Position numbers and translations under genes: made by a program
Source: CAZZKJ01 sp964654695
Lineage (GTDB): Bacteria > Krumholzibacteriota > Krumholzibacteriia > WVZY01
DNA length: 32,568 bases
NCBI GenBank assembly: GCA_964654695.1
Contig: CAZZKJ010000024.1
Location: 1-32,568 of the forward strand
Reading direction: 5' to 3'
Notes under the pieces: generated by a model
Told to the model about the DNA's origin: nothing
The model's input: the letters and a program-made list of their open reading frames with translations, nothing else
The model's database searches: none
Shown: one piece after another, positions 7,696 to 15,392 of the stretch
How the letters are laid out: every line of letters starts with the position of its first letter
Numbering within the stretch: position 1 is the first letter of the stretch

Positions 7696-8628
7696 CTACA
7701 AGAACAGTGTGCTTACCGATTCGTTGCTGTGAATTCTCTTGATTGCTTCTCCCATCAGAGGCGATATATCCAGGATTTTTACTTTGGGACACTCATCAAA
7801 CCTGTTAAACGGCAGCGAGTTGGTTACAACAACTTCCGTGATGGGTGAATCCATTATCCTGCGGCAGGCGGGTCCTGAAAAAACAGGATGGGTGGCACAG
7901 GCAATAATCGATTGGGCTCCGCGACGGTCGATTTCCATAGCTGCTTCAACAAGAGTTCCGGCTGTGTTTATCATATCATCCAGGATTATTACATTTTTGT
8001 CCTGCACCTCGCCGATCACATTCATGACCTGGGCCGTATCCTTGCCGGACCTGCGTTTATCCACTATTGCCAAGTCGGCACCGAGTTTTTTTGCTAAAGC
8101 GCGACCCATTTTGATACTTCCAACATCAGGAGAAACAATAGTCAGATTCTTTATGCCTCTGGATTTTATATGCTTCATGAAAATAGGCGCAACAAAGAGG
8201 TTGTCCGCCTGAACATCAAAAAACCCCTGTATCTGGGAGGCGTGTAAATCCAGTGTCAATACCCTGTCGGTGCCGGCTACGTGCAGCAAGTTTGCTACGA
8301 GCTTAGCGGAAATCGGCACCCGGGGCTGATCCTTTCTGTCCTGCCGCGCATAGCCGTAATAAGGCATCACGCTGGTTATTCTTTTCGCAGATGCTCTGAA
8401 ACACGTATCTATCAATATAAGCAATTCCATCAAGTTTTCCGCCGGCGGATTCGTCGGCTGGATTATGAATGTATCGACACCCCTGATATTCTCGTTTATC
8501 TTGGTCTTTATTTCCCCATCGGAAAAACGGTCGAGAGTAACGTCGCATAGACCGACTTCAAGGTATTCGGCAATTTTCTCCGACAAGCTCCGGTTGGAAC
8601 TACCCGAAATAAGTTTGAATCCGTTCAT
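7696..8628 (-). CDS. prs: Ribose-phosphate pyrophosphokinase (PRPP synthetase)
   Basis: The enzyme makes PRPP from ribose-5-phosphate and ATP for nucleotide, histidine and NAD synthesis. The motifs are complete: FIIQPTNPPAENLMELLILI, VMPYYGYARQDRK, LTLDLHASQIQGFFD, SPDVGSIKMGRALAKKLGA, and the PRPP loop VIILDDMINTAGTLVEAA. The start is best placed at the ATG at 8628, with GGAG eight bases upstream, giving 310 residues; an in-frame TTG at 8646 is less likely. An intrinsic terminator stands just upstream at 8657-8693, so prs needs read-through or its own promoter. Confidence 0.97.
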   Translation of the reverse strand: MNGFKLISGSSNRSLSEKIAEYLEVGLCDVTLDRFSDGEIKTKINENIRGVDTFIIQPTNPPAENLMELLILIDTCFRASAKRITSVMPYYGYARQDRKDQPRVPISAKLVANLLHVAGTDRVLTLDLHASQIQGFFDVQADNLFVAPIFMKHIKSRGIKNLTIVSPDVGSIKMGRALAKKLGADLAIVDKRRSGKDTAQVMNVIGEVQDKNVIILDDMINTAGTLVEAAMEIDRRGAQSIIACATHPVFSGPACRRIMDSPITEVVVTNSLPFNRFDECPKVKILDISPLMGEAIKRIHSNESVSTLFL

Positions 8629-8656
8629 TCTCTCGACTCCATTCAAGCAGGTTTGG

Positions 8657-8693
8657 AAAAAAAAATTGATAGACGGCCTATTGAACGCCTATC
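8657..8693 (-). terminator. Intrinsic terminator between tRNA-Gln and prs
   Basis: On the minus strand GATAGGC (8687-8693) pairs with GTCTATC (8668-8674), seven pairs with one G-U, followed at once by AA and nine T residues (8657-8665). It would end the spoVG/tRNA-Gln transcript or act as an attenuator before prs. Confidence 0.75.
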
Positions 8694-8720
8694 GGCTAGT
8701 ATGTCATCTCATTTTACTGC

Positions 8721-8794
8721 TGGCTGGGGCGGGAGGATTCGAACCTCCGGTGCAGGGACCAAAACCCTGTGACTTGCCACTTGTCGACGCCCCA
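8721..8794 (-). tRNA. tRNA-Gln (anticodon TTG)
   Basis: The acceptor strands TGGGGCG and CGCCCCA pair with the U1-A72 pair typical of Gln tRNAs. The anticodon loop TTTTGGT gives TTG, the T arm is CGGAGGTTCGAATCCTCCG-like, and the CCA end is encoded (8721-8723). It lies between spoVG and prs; a tRNA-Gln beside ispE/prs is a recurrent bacterial arrangement. A perfect palindrome overlaps its 5' end. Confidence 0.97.
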
Positions 8795-8805
8795 ATTAAT
8801 TGGGG
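8790..8805. repeat. Perfect 16-bp palindrome overlapping the tRNA-Gln 5' end
   Basis: CCCCAATTAATTGGGG is self-complementary. Its 3' half on the minus strand is the 5' acceptor strand of tRNA-Gln (TGGGG), so in the precursor a CCCCAA-TTAA-TTGGGG hairpin would compete with the acceptor stem. It lies directly after the spoVG stop codon. Confidence 0.9.
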
Positions 8806-8808
8806 GAC

Positions 8809-9168
8809 TTAAACTCGCTCGCTTTCTTTGCTTTCACTGCGGCCAGATGATTCAATTTTTTGGCCGTTTGCTCCCAACTGCTCGCTTCGGCCGGCTTTAA
8901 CAGATTCGTTTGTCTTTGCAACCTCCTCTTCGTAGGCATGCAGGATTTTCTCTTCCAACCACTGCCTCGTTTCGTTGTTGATTGGATGAGCTACATCCTG
9001 GTAATCCCCATCTTTTCTTTTCCTGCTCGGCATTGCGACGAACATCCCACCTGCCCCCTCAATAATCTTGAGACCTCGGATGACAAAGCAATCGTCTAAT
9101 GTAATACTGACGAAAGCCTTAAGCTTCTGGTCATCCCTCAAAGATATCCTTACCTCCGTGATGTCCAT
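8809..9168 (-). CDS. spoVG: SpoVG family regulator
   Basis: The first 85 residues match SpoVG closely: DITEVRISLRDDQKLKAFVS, ITLDDCFVIRGLKIIEG, FVAMPSRKRKDGDYQDVAHP, INNETRQWLEEKIL. SpoVG is a small DNA/RNA-binding regulator conserved well beyond sporulating bacteria. The last 30 residues are Ser/Glu-rich and not conserved. GGGGGAG lies four bases before the ATG. The neighbours ispE (26 nt upstream) and prs match the order ispE-spoVG-prs seen in Firmicutes. Confidence 0.95.
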   Translation of the reverse strand: MDITEVRISLRDDQKLKAFVSITLDDCFVIRGLKIIEGAGGMFVAMPSRKRKDGDYQDVAHPINNETRQWLEEKILHAYEEEVAKTNESVKAGRSEQLGANGQKIESSGRSESKESERV

Positions 9169-9193
9169 TAAGCTCCCCCTTTGAAGATCGGTA

Positions 9194-10087
9194 TCAGTGG
9201 CCTGCTATCGGAAATAAATCAATGGCCTTTGAAGATGGCTCCACCACAGCTGTAAAAAATCCTTCAGCGGAAAAACTTTCCGCCAACCGGGCCGCTTCCG
9301 CTTCGTTCTTGTATATCGCGTAAAGCGCAGATCCACTCCCACTCATGGAAGCAAAACATGGCTTTGTTGCAATAAGCTCCTCCAGCAATCTCCTGACTTC
9401 GGGGAATGCCGGACAGACCGCATCCTCCAAGGAATTTCTAAATGTCAGAGCAACCTCAGGAAAGCGAGCCAAAATTCCATTAACCGCTGTAAGATTAATT
9501 CGATAGCTATGTTTTGTCAATCTAAAATTATAGTTTTCATAAACCCAAGACGTGGAAATATCTATTTTTGGCTTAACCACAAGGAAAAAGCCTTTTTTTA
9601 GGGGCCTCACGGACTCCAATTTTTCCCCCCGTCCCCGACCCAGCTTTGTACCCCCGCAAATCATGAAAGGCACATCGCTCCCTATTTCAAGAGCAGCGCT
9701 TTTGAGTTGTTCGGGCGATAATCCCAAAGATTTTATCTCGTTTAAAGCCAGCAGAACCGCGGCGGCGTCGCTGCTTCCCCCACCCAGGCCGGACCCTGAA
9801 GGTATGTTTTTTTCGATATGAATTCTAGCGCCGAGACGCACTCCTGCCGCATTTTCAAGCTCTTTTACCGCTTTGAAACAAAGATTTTTGGGACCGGAAG
9901 GTATGGACGGATCCGTGCAGCTTATTTCGATGCGCGATCCGCCCAGATCGCCGATAGTGAGCCGGTCGCAGAGATTGATGGATTGGAATATGGTTTCTAT
10001 ATCATGGTATCCGTCGGACCTCTTACGGAATACCTGCAAAGAGAGATTGACTTTTGCCCTGGCATGAGCGAGTAGCTTATTGCTCAT
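9194..10087 (-). CDS. ispE: 4-diphosphocytidyl-2-C-methyl-D-erythritol kinase
   Basis: This GHMP kinase performs the fourth step of the MEP isoprenoid pathway. The start ARAKVNLSLQVFRKRSDGYHD is typical, the GHMP ATP motif PSGSGLGGGSSDAAAVL lies near residues 93-109, and the SMSGSGSALYAIY motif is near the C-terminus. At 297 residues it is full length. No Shine-Dalgarno is visible before the ATG; the 17-nt gap to the DUF362 gene suggests coupled translation. Isoprenoid output feeds the polyprenyl carriers used by the UbiA enzyme encoded two genes upstream. Confidence 0.96.
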   Translation of the reverse strand: MSNKLLAHARAKVNLSLQVFRKRSDGYHDIETIFQSINLCDRLTIGDLGGSRIEISCTDPSIPSGPKNLCFKAVKELENAAGVRLGARIHIEKNIPSGSGLGGGSSDAAAVLLALNEIKSLGLSPEQLKSAALEIGSDVPFMICGGTKLGRGRGEKLESVRPLKKGFFLVVKPKIDISTSWVYENYNFRLTKHSYRINLTAVNGILARFPEVALTFRNSLEDAVCPAFPEVRRLLEELIATKPCFASMSGSGSALYAIYKNEAEAARLAESFSAEGFFTAVVEPSSKAIDLFPIAGH

Positions 10088-10104
10088 AAGTATAATTCTT
10101 ACTA

Positions 10105-11181
10105 TTATTTACCGTATCGTTCGAAAAGTCTTCCCCACGTCGTTCCGGAGAATTCCCTGATGCGCTTCCTGCCCACGGTTGGATACCAAACATAATCATG
10201 ATACAAGTTTGAAGCGAAAGGGGCCCAGACAACCAATGGCGAATGCAGCGCGATTCTCTCCAGCCATCTCAGCGCTCCCAAGCGGAGCATCTGGTCGCCC
10301 CAAATGACGAAGCTTTTCTTGCTTTCAAAATGAAAGTTCAGATTCGAAATGTCCGCACCGACTACGTCTATTTCATCCACACACCCTTCTCCCAATCCCA
10401 TTTCCGTGGCCATGCGAAGATACGGAATTTCATTCGGATCAAAACCCATTAACTTTGCAGCAACTGCGTCAATCGCTACCGAATCCGAGCTGGCCAAAAT
10501 GACGTTCTTAACTTTGGGAAACATAGTGCGAGGTCCGGCTCCGTCACCCGCCACCGTGCCGTCCATGACTGCAAAAACATTCGGATGCAGCTCTTTTTGC
10601 ATCAGGAGAAGATCCACCATTACTTCATGGATATACTTATGGGCGTAATGTCTTACTTCCTTTAGCAATCCGCCAAAAGCGTTCTTGATCGCTCCGGTCG
10701 TGATAGAATGGCCGTGCGTTTTAACGGTAGGCAGATGGAGAATATCCTTACCGGGATAAATAGAGGGAATTTCAATGCCTTCAGGGAAAATATCATTCAG
10801 CTTGAGCAGCTTGGATTTGAATTTGTACACCATCCAGGGAACTTTGGTCAGAGGCTGGAAATGAAGCCGGTATTTGTCCAGTACGGGTACCCACCGGTTG
10901 TTCACCGCGCCCTTTTCCGGATTTGTGACGACGGTTTTATTCTCGATTGGAATCACTTTTTCCGGAGAACAGCCCCCATCGAGCAGAGTTTTAACCACAC
11001 CCTCGACCTGCCAGGGTTGGCTGGAACAGGATGGAAAATACTTCGTCCATGAGAGGTTCAGTTTTATAAGCAGTTCCCGTTCGGCGCTTAGATGCTCCTG
11101 CCAGCAGGCAAGTTCCATGACTTTTTTATAATCTTCTAGAACTGTTTCAGGGGCAGTGAATACAACCGCTACACGCGACAT
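10105..11181 (-). CDS. DUF362 domain protein without Fe-S cluster motif
   Basis: The 358-residue protein is DUF362-like: LLIKLNLSWTKYFPSCSSQP, LDGGCSPEKV, the ILHLPTVKTHGHSITTGAIK segment, then KNAFGGLLKEVRHYAHKYIH and FAVMDGTVAGDGAGPR. Many DUF362 proteins end in or contain a ferredoxin-like CxxCxxC motif; none is present. Biochemical function is not established for this family. AAGGAG precedes the ATG by eight bases. Its place between the DPPR-synthase-like gene and ispE hints at lipid-carrier or glycan metabolism, which is inference only. Confidence 0.85.
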   Translation of the reverse strand: MSRVAVVFTAPETVLEDYKKVMELACWQEHLSAERELLIKLNLSWTKYFPSCSSQPWQVEGVVKTLLDGGCSPEKVIPIENKTVVTNPEKGAVNNRWVPVLDKYRLHFQPLTKVPWMVYKFKSKLLKLNDIFPEGIEIPSIYPGKDILHLPTVKTHGHSITTGAIKNAFGGLLKEVRHYAHKYIHEVMVDLLLMQKELHPNVFAVMDGTVAGDGAGPRTMFPKVKNVILASSDSVAIDAVAAKLMGFDPNEIPYLRMATEMGLGEGCVDEIDVVGADISNLNFHFESKKSFVIWGDQMLRLGALRWLERIALHSPLVVWAPFASNLYHDYVWYPTVGRKRIREFSGTTWGRLFERYGK

Positions 11182-11247
11182 AAATCATTCTCCTTATAAA
11201 TATGCTGTTCATCTCCGGCTGCAAGACATATCAAGATATTGATTATA

Positions 11248-12138
11248 TTAAAAAACGTAGAAAATCGCAATAACCAGCAGGATCCAAATAAAAATATCGA
11301 TGAGAAGGAATTTCTCCGTGAGAAGCATCTCCGAAGGGCATCCGCCTTTATCTTTGCCGTATACCAGATACAAGTACCTCATTATGCCGAGAAGAACCAG
11401 AGGAATTGTATAAATGAGATTCGTGGTGCCGAACTTTTTTACGGTTTCGGGCCATATAGTATATATGGAGTAAGAAAACACCGCTCCGCTCGCTGTTATA
11501 CCGACAAGTTGATCGAGAAGTCGGGACGAATACTCGCTCAAGGCCTCCCGGTGAAGCGGCGCCTCATTCATCGAAACCAGTTCATGGCGTCTTTTGCAGA
11601 AGGCTAGGAATAAGGACAAGAACAAAGTGCAGATCAGCAGCCAGGGAGACAATTCGATATTTGGATCAATCGAGTCCAGGGCCTCCACTCCGGCGATGGC
11701 CCGCATCAAAAAACTGACACTTATGCTGAATACATCAAGCAGTACTATTTTTTTCAGAACAAACGAATAGAGCAGGTTGAAGACGAAAAAACCAACCGCG
11801 ATCATGAAAAACTTTTTTCCGACAAAATGGGATAGATAAAGAGTAATTGGAGAAATAATCACGGCTGCGATCACCGCATCACGCACTTTGATCCTGCCCG
11901 ACGGAAGCGGGCGGGTTTTTTTTGTCTGGTGAAGCCGGTCCTTTTCGAGATCGGCGATATCATTGATAAGATAAATCATCCCGGACAGGATGCAGAAGAC
12001 AACAAAAGCAAAAAAGCTTTTGAGGACCAGACCTTCCTGCATGAGGCTCTTCGAAAAAATCAAGCCGGCGAATGTAACCAGGTTTTTGGTCCACTGGCGC
12101 GGCCGCATAGCAAGCAGAAGATAAACCGGCTTTTTCAT
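11248..12138 (-). CDS. UbiA-family prenyltransferase, decaprenyl-phosphate phosphoribosyltransferase (DPPR synthase)-like
   Basis: An integral membrane protein of 296 residues with about eight or nine hydrophobic segments. The first Asp-rich motif is N59-D60-x-x-D63-x-x-x-D67, followed by KTRPLPSGRI. The second region, LDVFSISVSFLMRAIAGVEA, resembles the DPPR synthase branch (Rv3806c-like), which transfers phosphoribose from PRPP to polyprenyl phosphate as the first step to polyprenyl-phosphoryl arabinose. The subfamily call is moderate; other UbiA acceptors are possible. It sits downstream of an SIS isomerase, RmlA and an SLBB exporter. GAGG precedes the ATG by 11 bases. Confidence 0.82.
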   Translation of the reverse strand: MKKPVYLLLAMRPRQWTKNLVTFAGLIFSKSLMQEGLVLKSFFAFVVFCILSGMIYLINDIADLEKDRLHQTKKTRPLPSGRIKVRDAVIAAVIISPITLYLSHFVGKKFFMIAVGFFVFNLLYSFVLKKIVLLDVFSISVSFLMRAIAGVEALDSIDPNIELSPWLLICTLFLSLFLAFCKRRHELVSMNEAPLHREALSEYSSRLLDQLVGITASGAVFSYSIYTIWPETVKKFGTTNLIYTIPLVLLGIMRYLYLVYGKDKGGCPSEMLLTEKFLLIDIFIWILLVIAIFYVF

Positions 12139-12176
12139 TATTTAGTGTTCCTCGAATTCCCCGGCATCGGGCTTTA

Positions 12177-12752
12177 TCAGGCAAAGAGCCTTTCTTCAAC
12201 AACTCTGCAAATGATATGAAGGATAATGATATGGATTTCCTGGATTTCGGCCGAATCACTGCCTGGTATCTCAATTGCAACATCGCTTGCACGTGCAACA
12301 GGGCTGTCCTTCATCCCGGTAAGGGATATTATCCGCATCCCCTTATTCCTGGCAGTTACGCAGGCATTTATTATGTTTTCCGACCCTCCGCTGGTCGATA
12401 GGGCTACCAGGCAGTCTCCGCTCTTTCCAAGTCCTTCCAGCTGGCGGGAAAAAACATTAGCATAGGAAATATCATTGGCAATAGCCGTGAGAACGGCGCT
12501 GTTCTGGGAAAGAGCGAAAACGGGAAGCGCTCTTCTGTCCATATTGAATCTTCCCATCAATTCTCCGGCGAAATGCTCCGCTTGAGAGGCGCTGCCTCCG
12601 TTTCCACATGCGAAAACCGTGCCTTTCTCTGACAGGCACTGAGTGATTTCGACGGCGGCGTTCTCAAGCACCGCTTGAAATTCGTCTCTTAGAAGATATA
12701 CGAGTTCAACGTGGCTCCGGCAAAGATCTTGAATATTCATATCATCAGGCAA
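12177..12752 (-). CDS. SIS-domain phosphoheptose isomerase (GmhA/DiaA family)
   Basis: The 191-residue protein carries both SIS signatures, ACGNGGSASQAEHFAGELMG near residue 50 and LSTSGGSENIINACVTARNK near 118, followed by GMRIISLTG. GmhA makes sedoheptulose-7-phosphate into heptose-7-phosphate for surface glycans; DiaA, of the same fold, binds DnaA. The polysaccharide neighbours favour the sugar-isomerase role. The start is TTG at 12752 (AGGGTG five bases upstream) or ATG at 12740 (no Shine-Dalgarno). The gap to rmlA is only 12 nt. Confidence 0.88.
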   Translation of the reverse strand: MPDDMNIQDLCRSHVELVYLLRDEFQAVLENAAVEITQCLSEKGTVFACGNGGSASQAEHFAGELMGRFNMDRRALPVFALSQNSAVLTAIANDISYANVFSRQLEGLGKSGDCLVALSTSGGSENIINACVTARNKGMRIISLTGMKDSPVARASDVAIEIPGSDSAEIQEIHIIILHIICRVVEERLFA

Positions 12753-12764
12753 TTCTGCACCCTG

Positions 12765-13829
12765 CTAAAAAAGGATGATATCGCTGTTGTCGCCAACCAT
12801 GAGTTTATATGCCCGTGGAGGCTTGGCGCTTTTGGAAATGCGGACGTTCTTGCCCACCAGGCTCGATTCAAGCCTGCCGCCGATATTGTTGATAACGCAA
12901 TCCGCCAGGATTATGCTGTTTTCGATCTCGCTGCCGGTAATCGACGAATTGGGTCCGATACTCGTAAAAGGTCCTATGTACGAATCGGTCACCACCGCTC
13001 CCCGACCTATTGTGCAGGGCCCGCGCAGTGTGCTCCGCTTGATTATCACATCTTCGTCTAGTGCTACATTTCCATGAACTTCGCTTCCTTCGAGCGGAAC
13101 GCTCTGCATATTCCCGGCAATTTCCGCTAGAATCATCCTGTTGGCATCCAGTATATCTTCCAATTTTCCTGTGTCTTTCCACCATCCATCGACGATATGA
13201 GAATTGACTACGTATCCTTCATCGATCAAGTACTGAATAGCGTCGGTGATTTCGAGTTCGTTTCTCCAACTGGGTTTGATTTTTCCAACGGCTTTGAAGA
13301 TACTGCTGGTGAACATGTAAACGCCCACCAGGGCGTAATCGCTTTTGGGTTTCTTGGGTTTTTCCTCCAGTCCCACAACCCGGTTATCTTTTATTTCTGC
13401 AACTCCGAATTCGTTCGGATTAGGTACTTTTGCCAGAAGTATCTGTGAATCACATCCTCCGTTCTCGAATTGCCGAACAAAAGATGTAATTCCGTTCTTC
13501 AGAAGATTGTCGCCGAGGTACATAACAAAAGGATCATCCTTGAGAAACCCTTCCGATACGCGAACGGCATGGGCAAGGCCCAGCGGAGCATCCTGCTTTA
13601 TGTATTCCACTTTTAATCCGAATTCATCTCCCGTACCGACCGCCGCCTTTACCTCATCCGCCGTATCACCTACTACAATGCCTACATCCTCGATACCGGC
13701 ATCCCTGACCGCTTCGAGGCCGTAAAATAAAATAGGCTTATTTGCTATCGGCACCAGTTGCTTCGCGCTCGTATGCGTGATGGGACGAAGCCGCGTACCT
13801 TTTCCTCCGCTCAGTATTAACGCTTTAAT
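12765..13829 (-). CDS. rmlA: Glucose-1-phosphate thymidylyltransferase, long form, with ATT start codon
   Basis: The enzyme makes dTDP-glucose (or a related NDP-sugar) for deoxysugar synthesis. From the ATT at 13829 the product starts with KALILSGGKGTRLRPITHTS and continues AKQLVPIANKPILFYGLEAV, the conserved nucleotide-binding start of this family. No ATG, GTG or TTG lies between the upstream in-frame stop (13842-13844) and residue 26; AGGAG stands eight bases before the ATT. A start at the GTG at 13754 would delete the GGKGTRLRP catalytic loop. The full product has 354 residues, including a C-terminal left-handed beta-helix (about 250-340), as in long-form RmlA. No rmlB, rmlC or rmlD is present. 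Confidence 0.9.
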   Translation of the reverse strand: MKALILSGGKGTRLRPITHTSAKQLVPIANKPILFYGLEAVRDAGIEDVGIVVGDTADEVKAAVGTGDEFGLKVEYIKQDAPLGLAHAVRVSEGFLKDDPFVMYLGDNLLKNGITSFVRQFENGGCDSQILLAKVPNPNEFGVAEIKDNRVVGLEEKPKKPKSDYALVGVYMFTSSIFKAVGKIKPSWRNELEITDAIQYLIDEGYVVNSHIVDGWWKDTGKLEDILDANRMILAEIAGNMQSVPLEGSEVHGNVALDEDVIIKRSTLRGPCTIGRGAVVTDSYIGPFTSIGPNSSITGSEIENSIILADCVINNIGGRLESSLVGKNVRISKSAKPPRAYKLMVGDNSDIILF

Positions 13830-13867
13830 TGTAACCGCTCCTTAGACTCTTACCAGATCGACGGCCG

Positions 13868-15361
13868 TTACCTTGTAAGAGCGATGATCGATATAACCAA
13901 GCCCGTGATGCTCGTAAGGCTTACGAACGCGCTGCCCAGAATTTTCGATGTTCTCTTCTTTACAAGTATGGTTTCCCCTCCAAAAACAGCGCTGTTCCCC
14001 CGCCCCTTCCGTTTTTTACCGTTTACCGAATATATATCCATTTTGCCCAGGCTTCCGGCTTCCGTAAGGCCGCCGGCCAGGCCGATGTATCTCGCCGCTG
14101 TAAACCCCGGATAATAAGGAACTTCCCCGGGATCCTTGACCTCGCCGCCTACATAGACCTTGAGCTCGATAGGAGGAATTGTAATAACGTCCTTATTTTT
14201 AAGTTCCAATTCTCCGGCGGGATCTCCTGCCAGAATCTTTTCAATATTCAAGCGTATATATTCCTGTCTGCCTCCCGGAAGTTTTCTTTCGATAACCGCG
14301 CGGTCCAGATCGAATCCCTCCCTGAAGCGGCCAACCCGCCGCAGAAAACCACCGATCCTTTCGCCGGAGGAAATATGGAAGATTCCGTCTCTTCCTCCTC
14401 CGCCGGACAGCCTGACGAAATCGACGCCGGGATAACTCATGCGGTCCGGAACGATTATTTTATCCCTGTCTTGAAGTTTCTTTTGTGCGCATTCGCCGAG
14501 TTTCATAATATTCGATTCGAGATGATCATCAGCGCCGAAACGTTCAAGCACTATATTGTTTGTGTCGGCGGTCGACCCAAGTCCTCCGCATATTCTTATA
14601 AGGTCTTCGACGGTTTCCCCTATTAGAAGTTCATAGATGCCGGCGATTTTTACTTCACCTATAACCTCTACAAGGTCATCTCGGGCGGGAACATAAACGG
14701 TTTGACCTTCTTTCAGCCTGGCATTCTCGCTTTCTATACCCAGACGCAGGAACGAAAGCATATCCACGGTTCTGACAACGGAGTTACCCCGTCGAATCTC
14801 GATTTTTCTCAGGCTGCCGGTTTTTTTCACCCCCCCAGCTTTTTTCAGCGCCAGACTGACACGGAACGGCGCGAAAAGCTCAACCGGCCCCGGAGCATTT
14901 ACTTCACCCAGCATATATATCATAAAAGTCCGAGGCCTTGAAAGCTGGCAGTCTATCTCGATGTTCTTGTAGAAATGCGATAGGGATTTTTTCAACGACA
15001 TTTTGAATTCAGAAAGCGTTAGTCCCGATACTTTAAATGGCCCCAGGTTTGGCACGATGATTTTACCTTCGGGAAGAACGCGCAGGTTTATAATTTCTTT
15101 TTTAGCCCCCCTTAGAATCAAAACCAGTTCATCCGAAGGTCCAAGAACGTAATCGTCCGGATCAATGGAGCCTTCAAGCACCGTGTGCGGCAGATAGCCG
15201 GTTTGCAGTTTTTCCGTTTCGGTTGTTTTGTTTTCACCGGCGATATCTGCAATAGTTTTCCCTGCGGCAAGACGGGGGCTAAGGCAACAACATGCAAGCA
15301 AGAAAGCAAAAGCAGCCTGTAAAATATCCATCTTCAGCGAAATAAAATGCAAGCGGTTCAT
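13868..15361 (-). CDS. SLBB-domain polysaccharide export protein (Wza-like)
   Basis: A 497-residue envelope protein with an N-terminal signal sequence (about 11-33). The polysaccharide export domain begins near residue 70 (YVLGPSDELVLILRGAKKEI) and runs to about 150. Several SLBB modules follow (YMLGEVNAPGPVELFAPF, VIGEVKIAGIYELLIGETVE, VYVGGEVKDPGEVPYYPGFT). The C-terminus is a hydrophobic helix (about 470-492, SAFVSLTSITGLVISIIAL) ending in Thr-Arg. Wza-type proteins form the outer-membrane channel for capsule or exopolysaccharide. No Wzc kinase or glycosyltransferase cluster is adjacent. The gap to alaS is 31 nt and GGAGG precedes the ATG. Confidence 0.9.
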   Translation of the reverse strand: MNRLHFISLKMDILQAAFAFLLACCCLSPRLAAGKTIADIAGENKTTETEKLQTGYLPHTVLEGSIDPDDYVLGPSDELVLILRGAKKEIINLRVLPEGKIIVPNLGPFKVSGLTLSEFKMSLKKSLSHFYKNIEIDCQLSRPRTFMIYMLGEVNAPGPVELFAPFRVSLALKKAGGVKKTGSLRKIEIRRGNSVVRTVDMLSFLRLGIESENARLKEGQTVYVPARDDLVEVIGEVKIAGIYELLIGETVEDLIRICGGLGSTADTNNIVLERFGADDHLESNIMKLGECAQKKLQDRDKIIVPDRMSYPGVDFVRLSGGGGRDGIFHISSGERIGGFLRRVGRFREGFDLDRAVIERKLPGGRQEYIRLNIEKILAGDPAGELELKNKDVITIPPIELKVYVGGEVKDPGEVPYYPGFTAARYIGLAGGLTEAGSLGKMDIYSVNGKKRKGRGNSAVFGGETILVKKRTSKILGSAFVSLTSITGLVISIIALTR

Positions 15362-15392
15362 ATTCCTCCAACATCTTTCATGGATTGAGAAT

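Noticed and set aside
12765..13754. rmlA as a 5'-truncated pseudogene
   Set aside because: The missing N-terminus is encoded intact and in frame upstream; only the start codon is non-standard and it has a proper Shine-Dalgarno.
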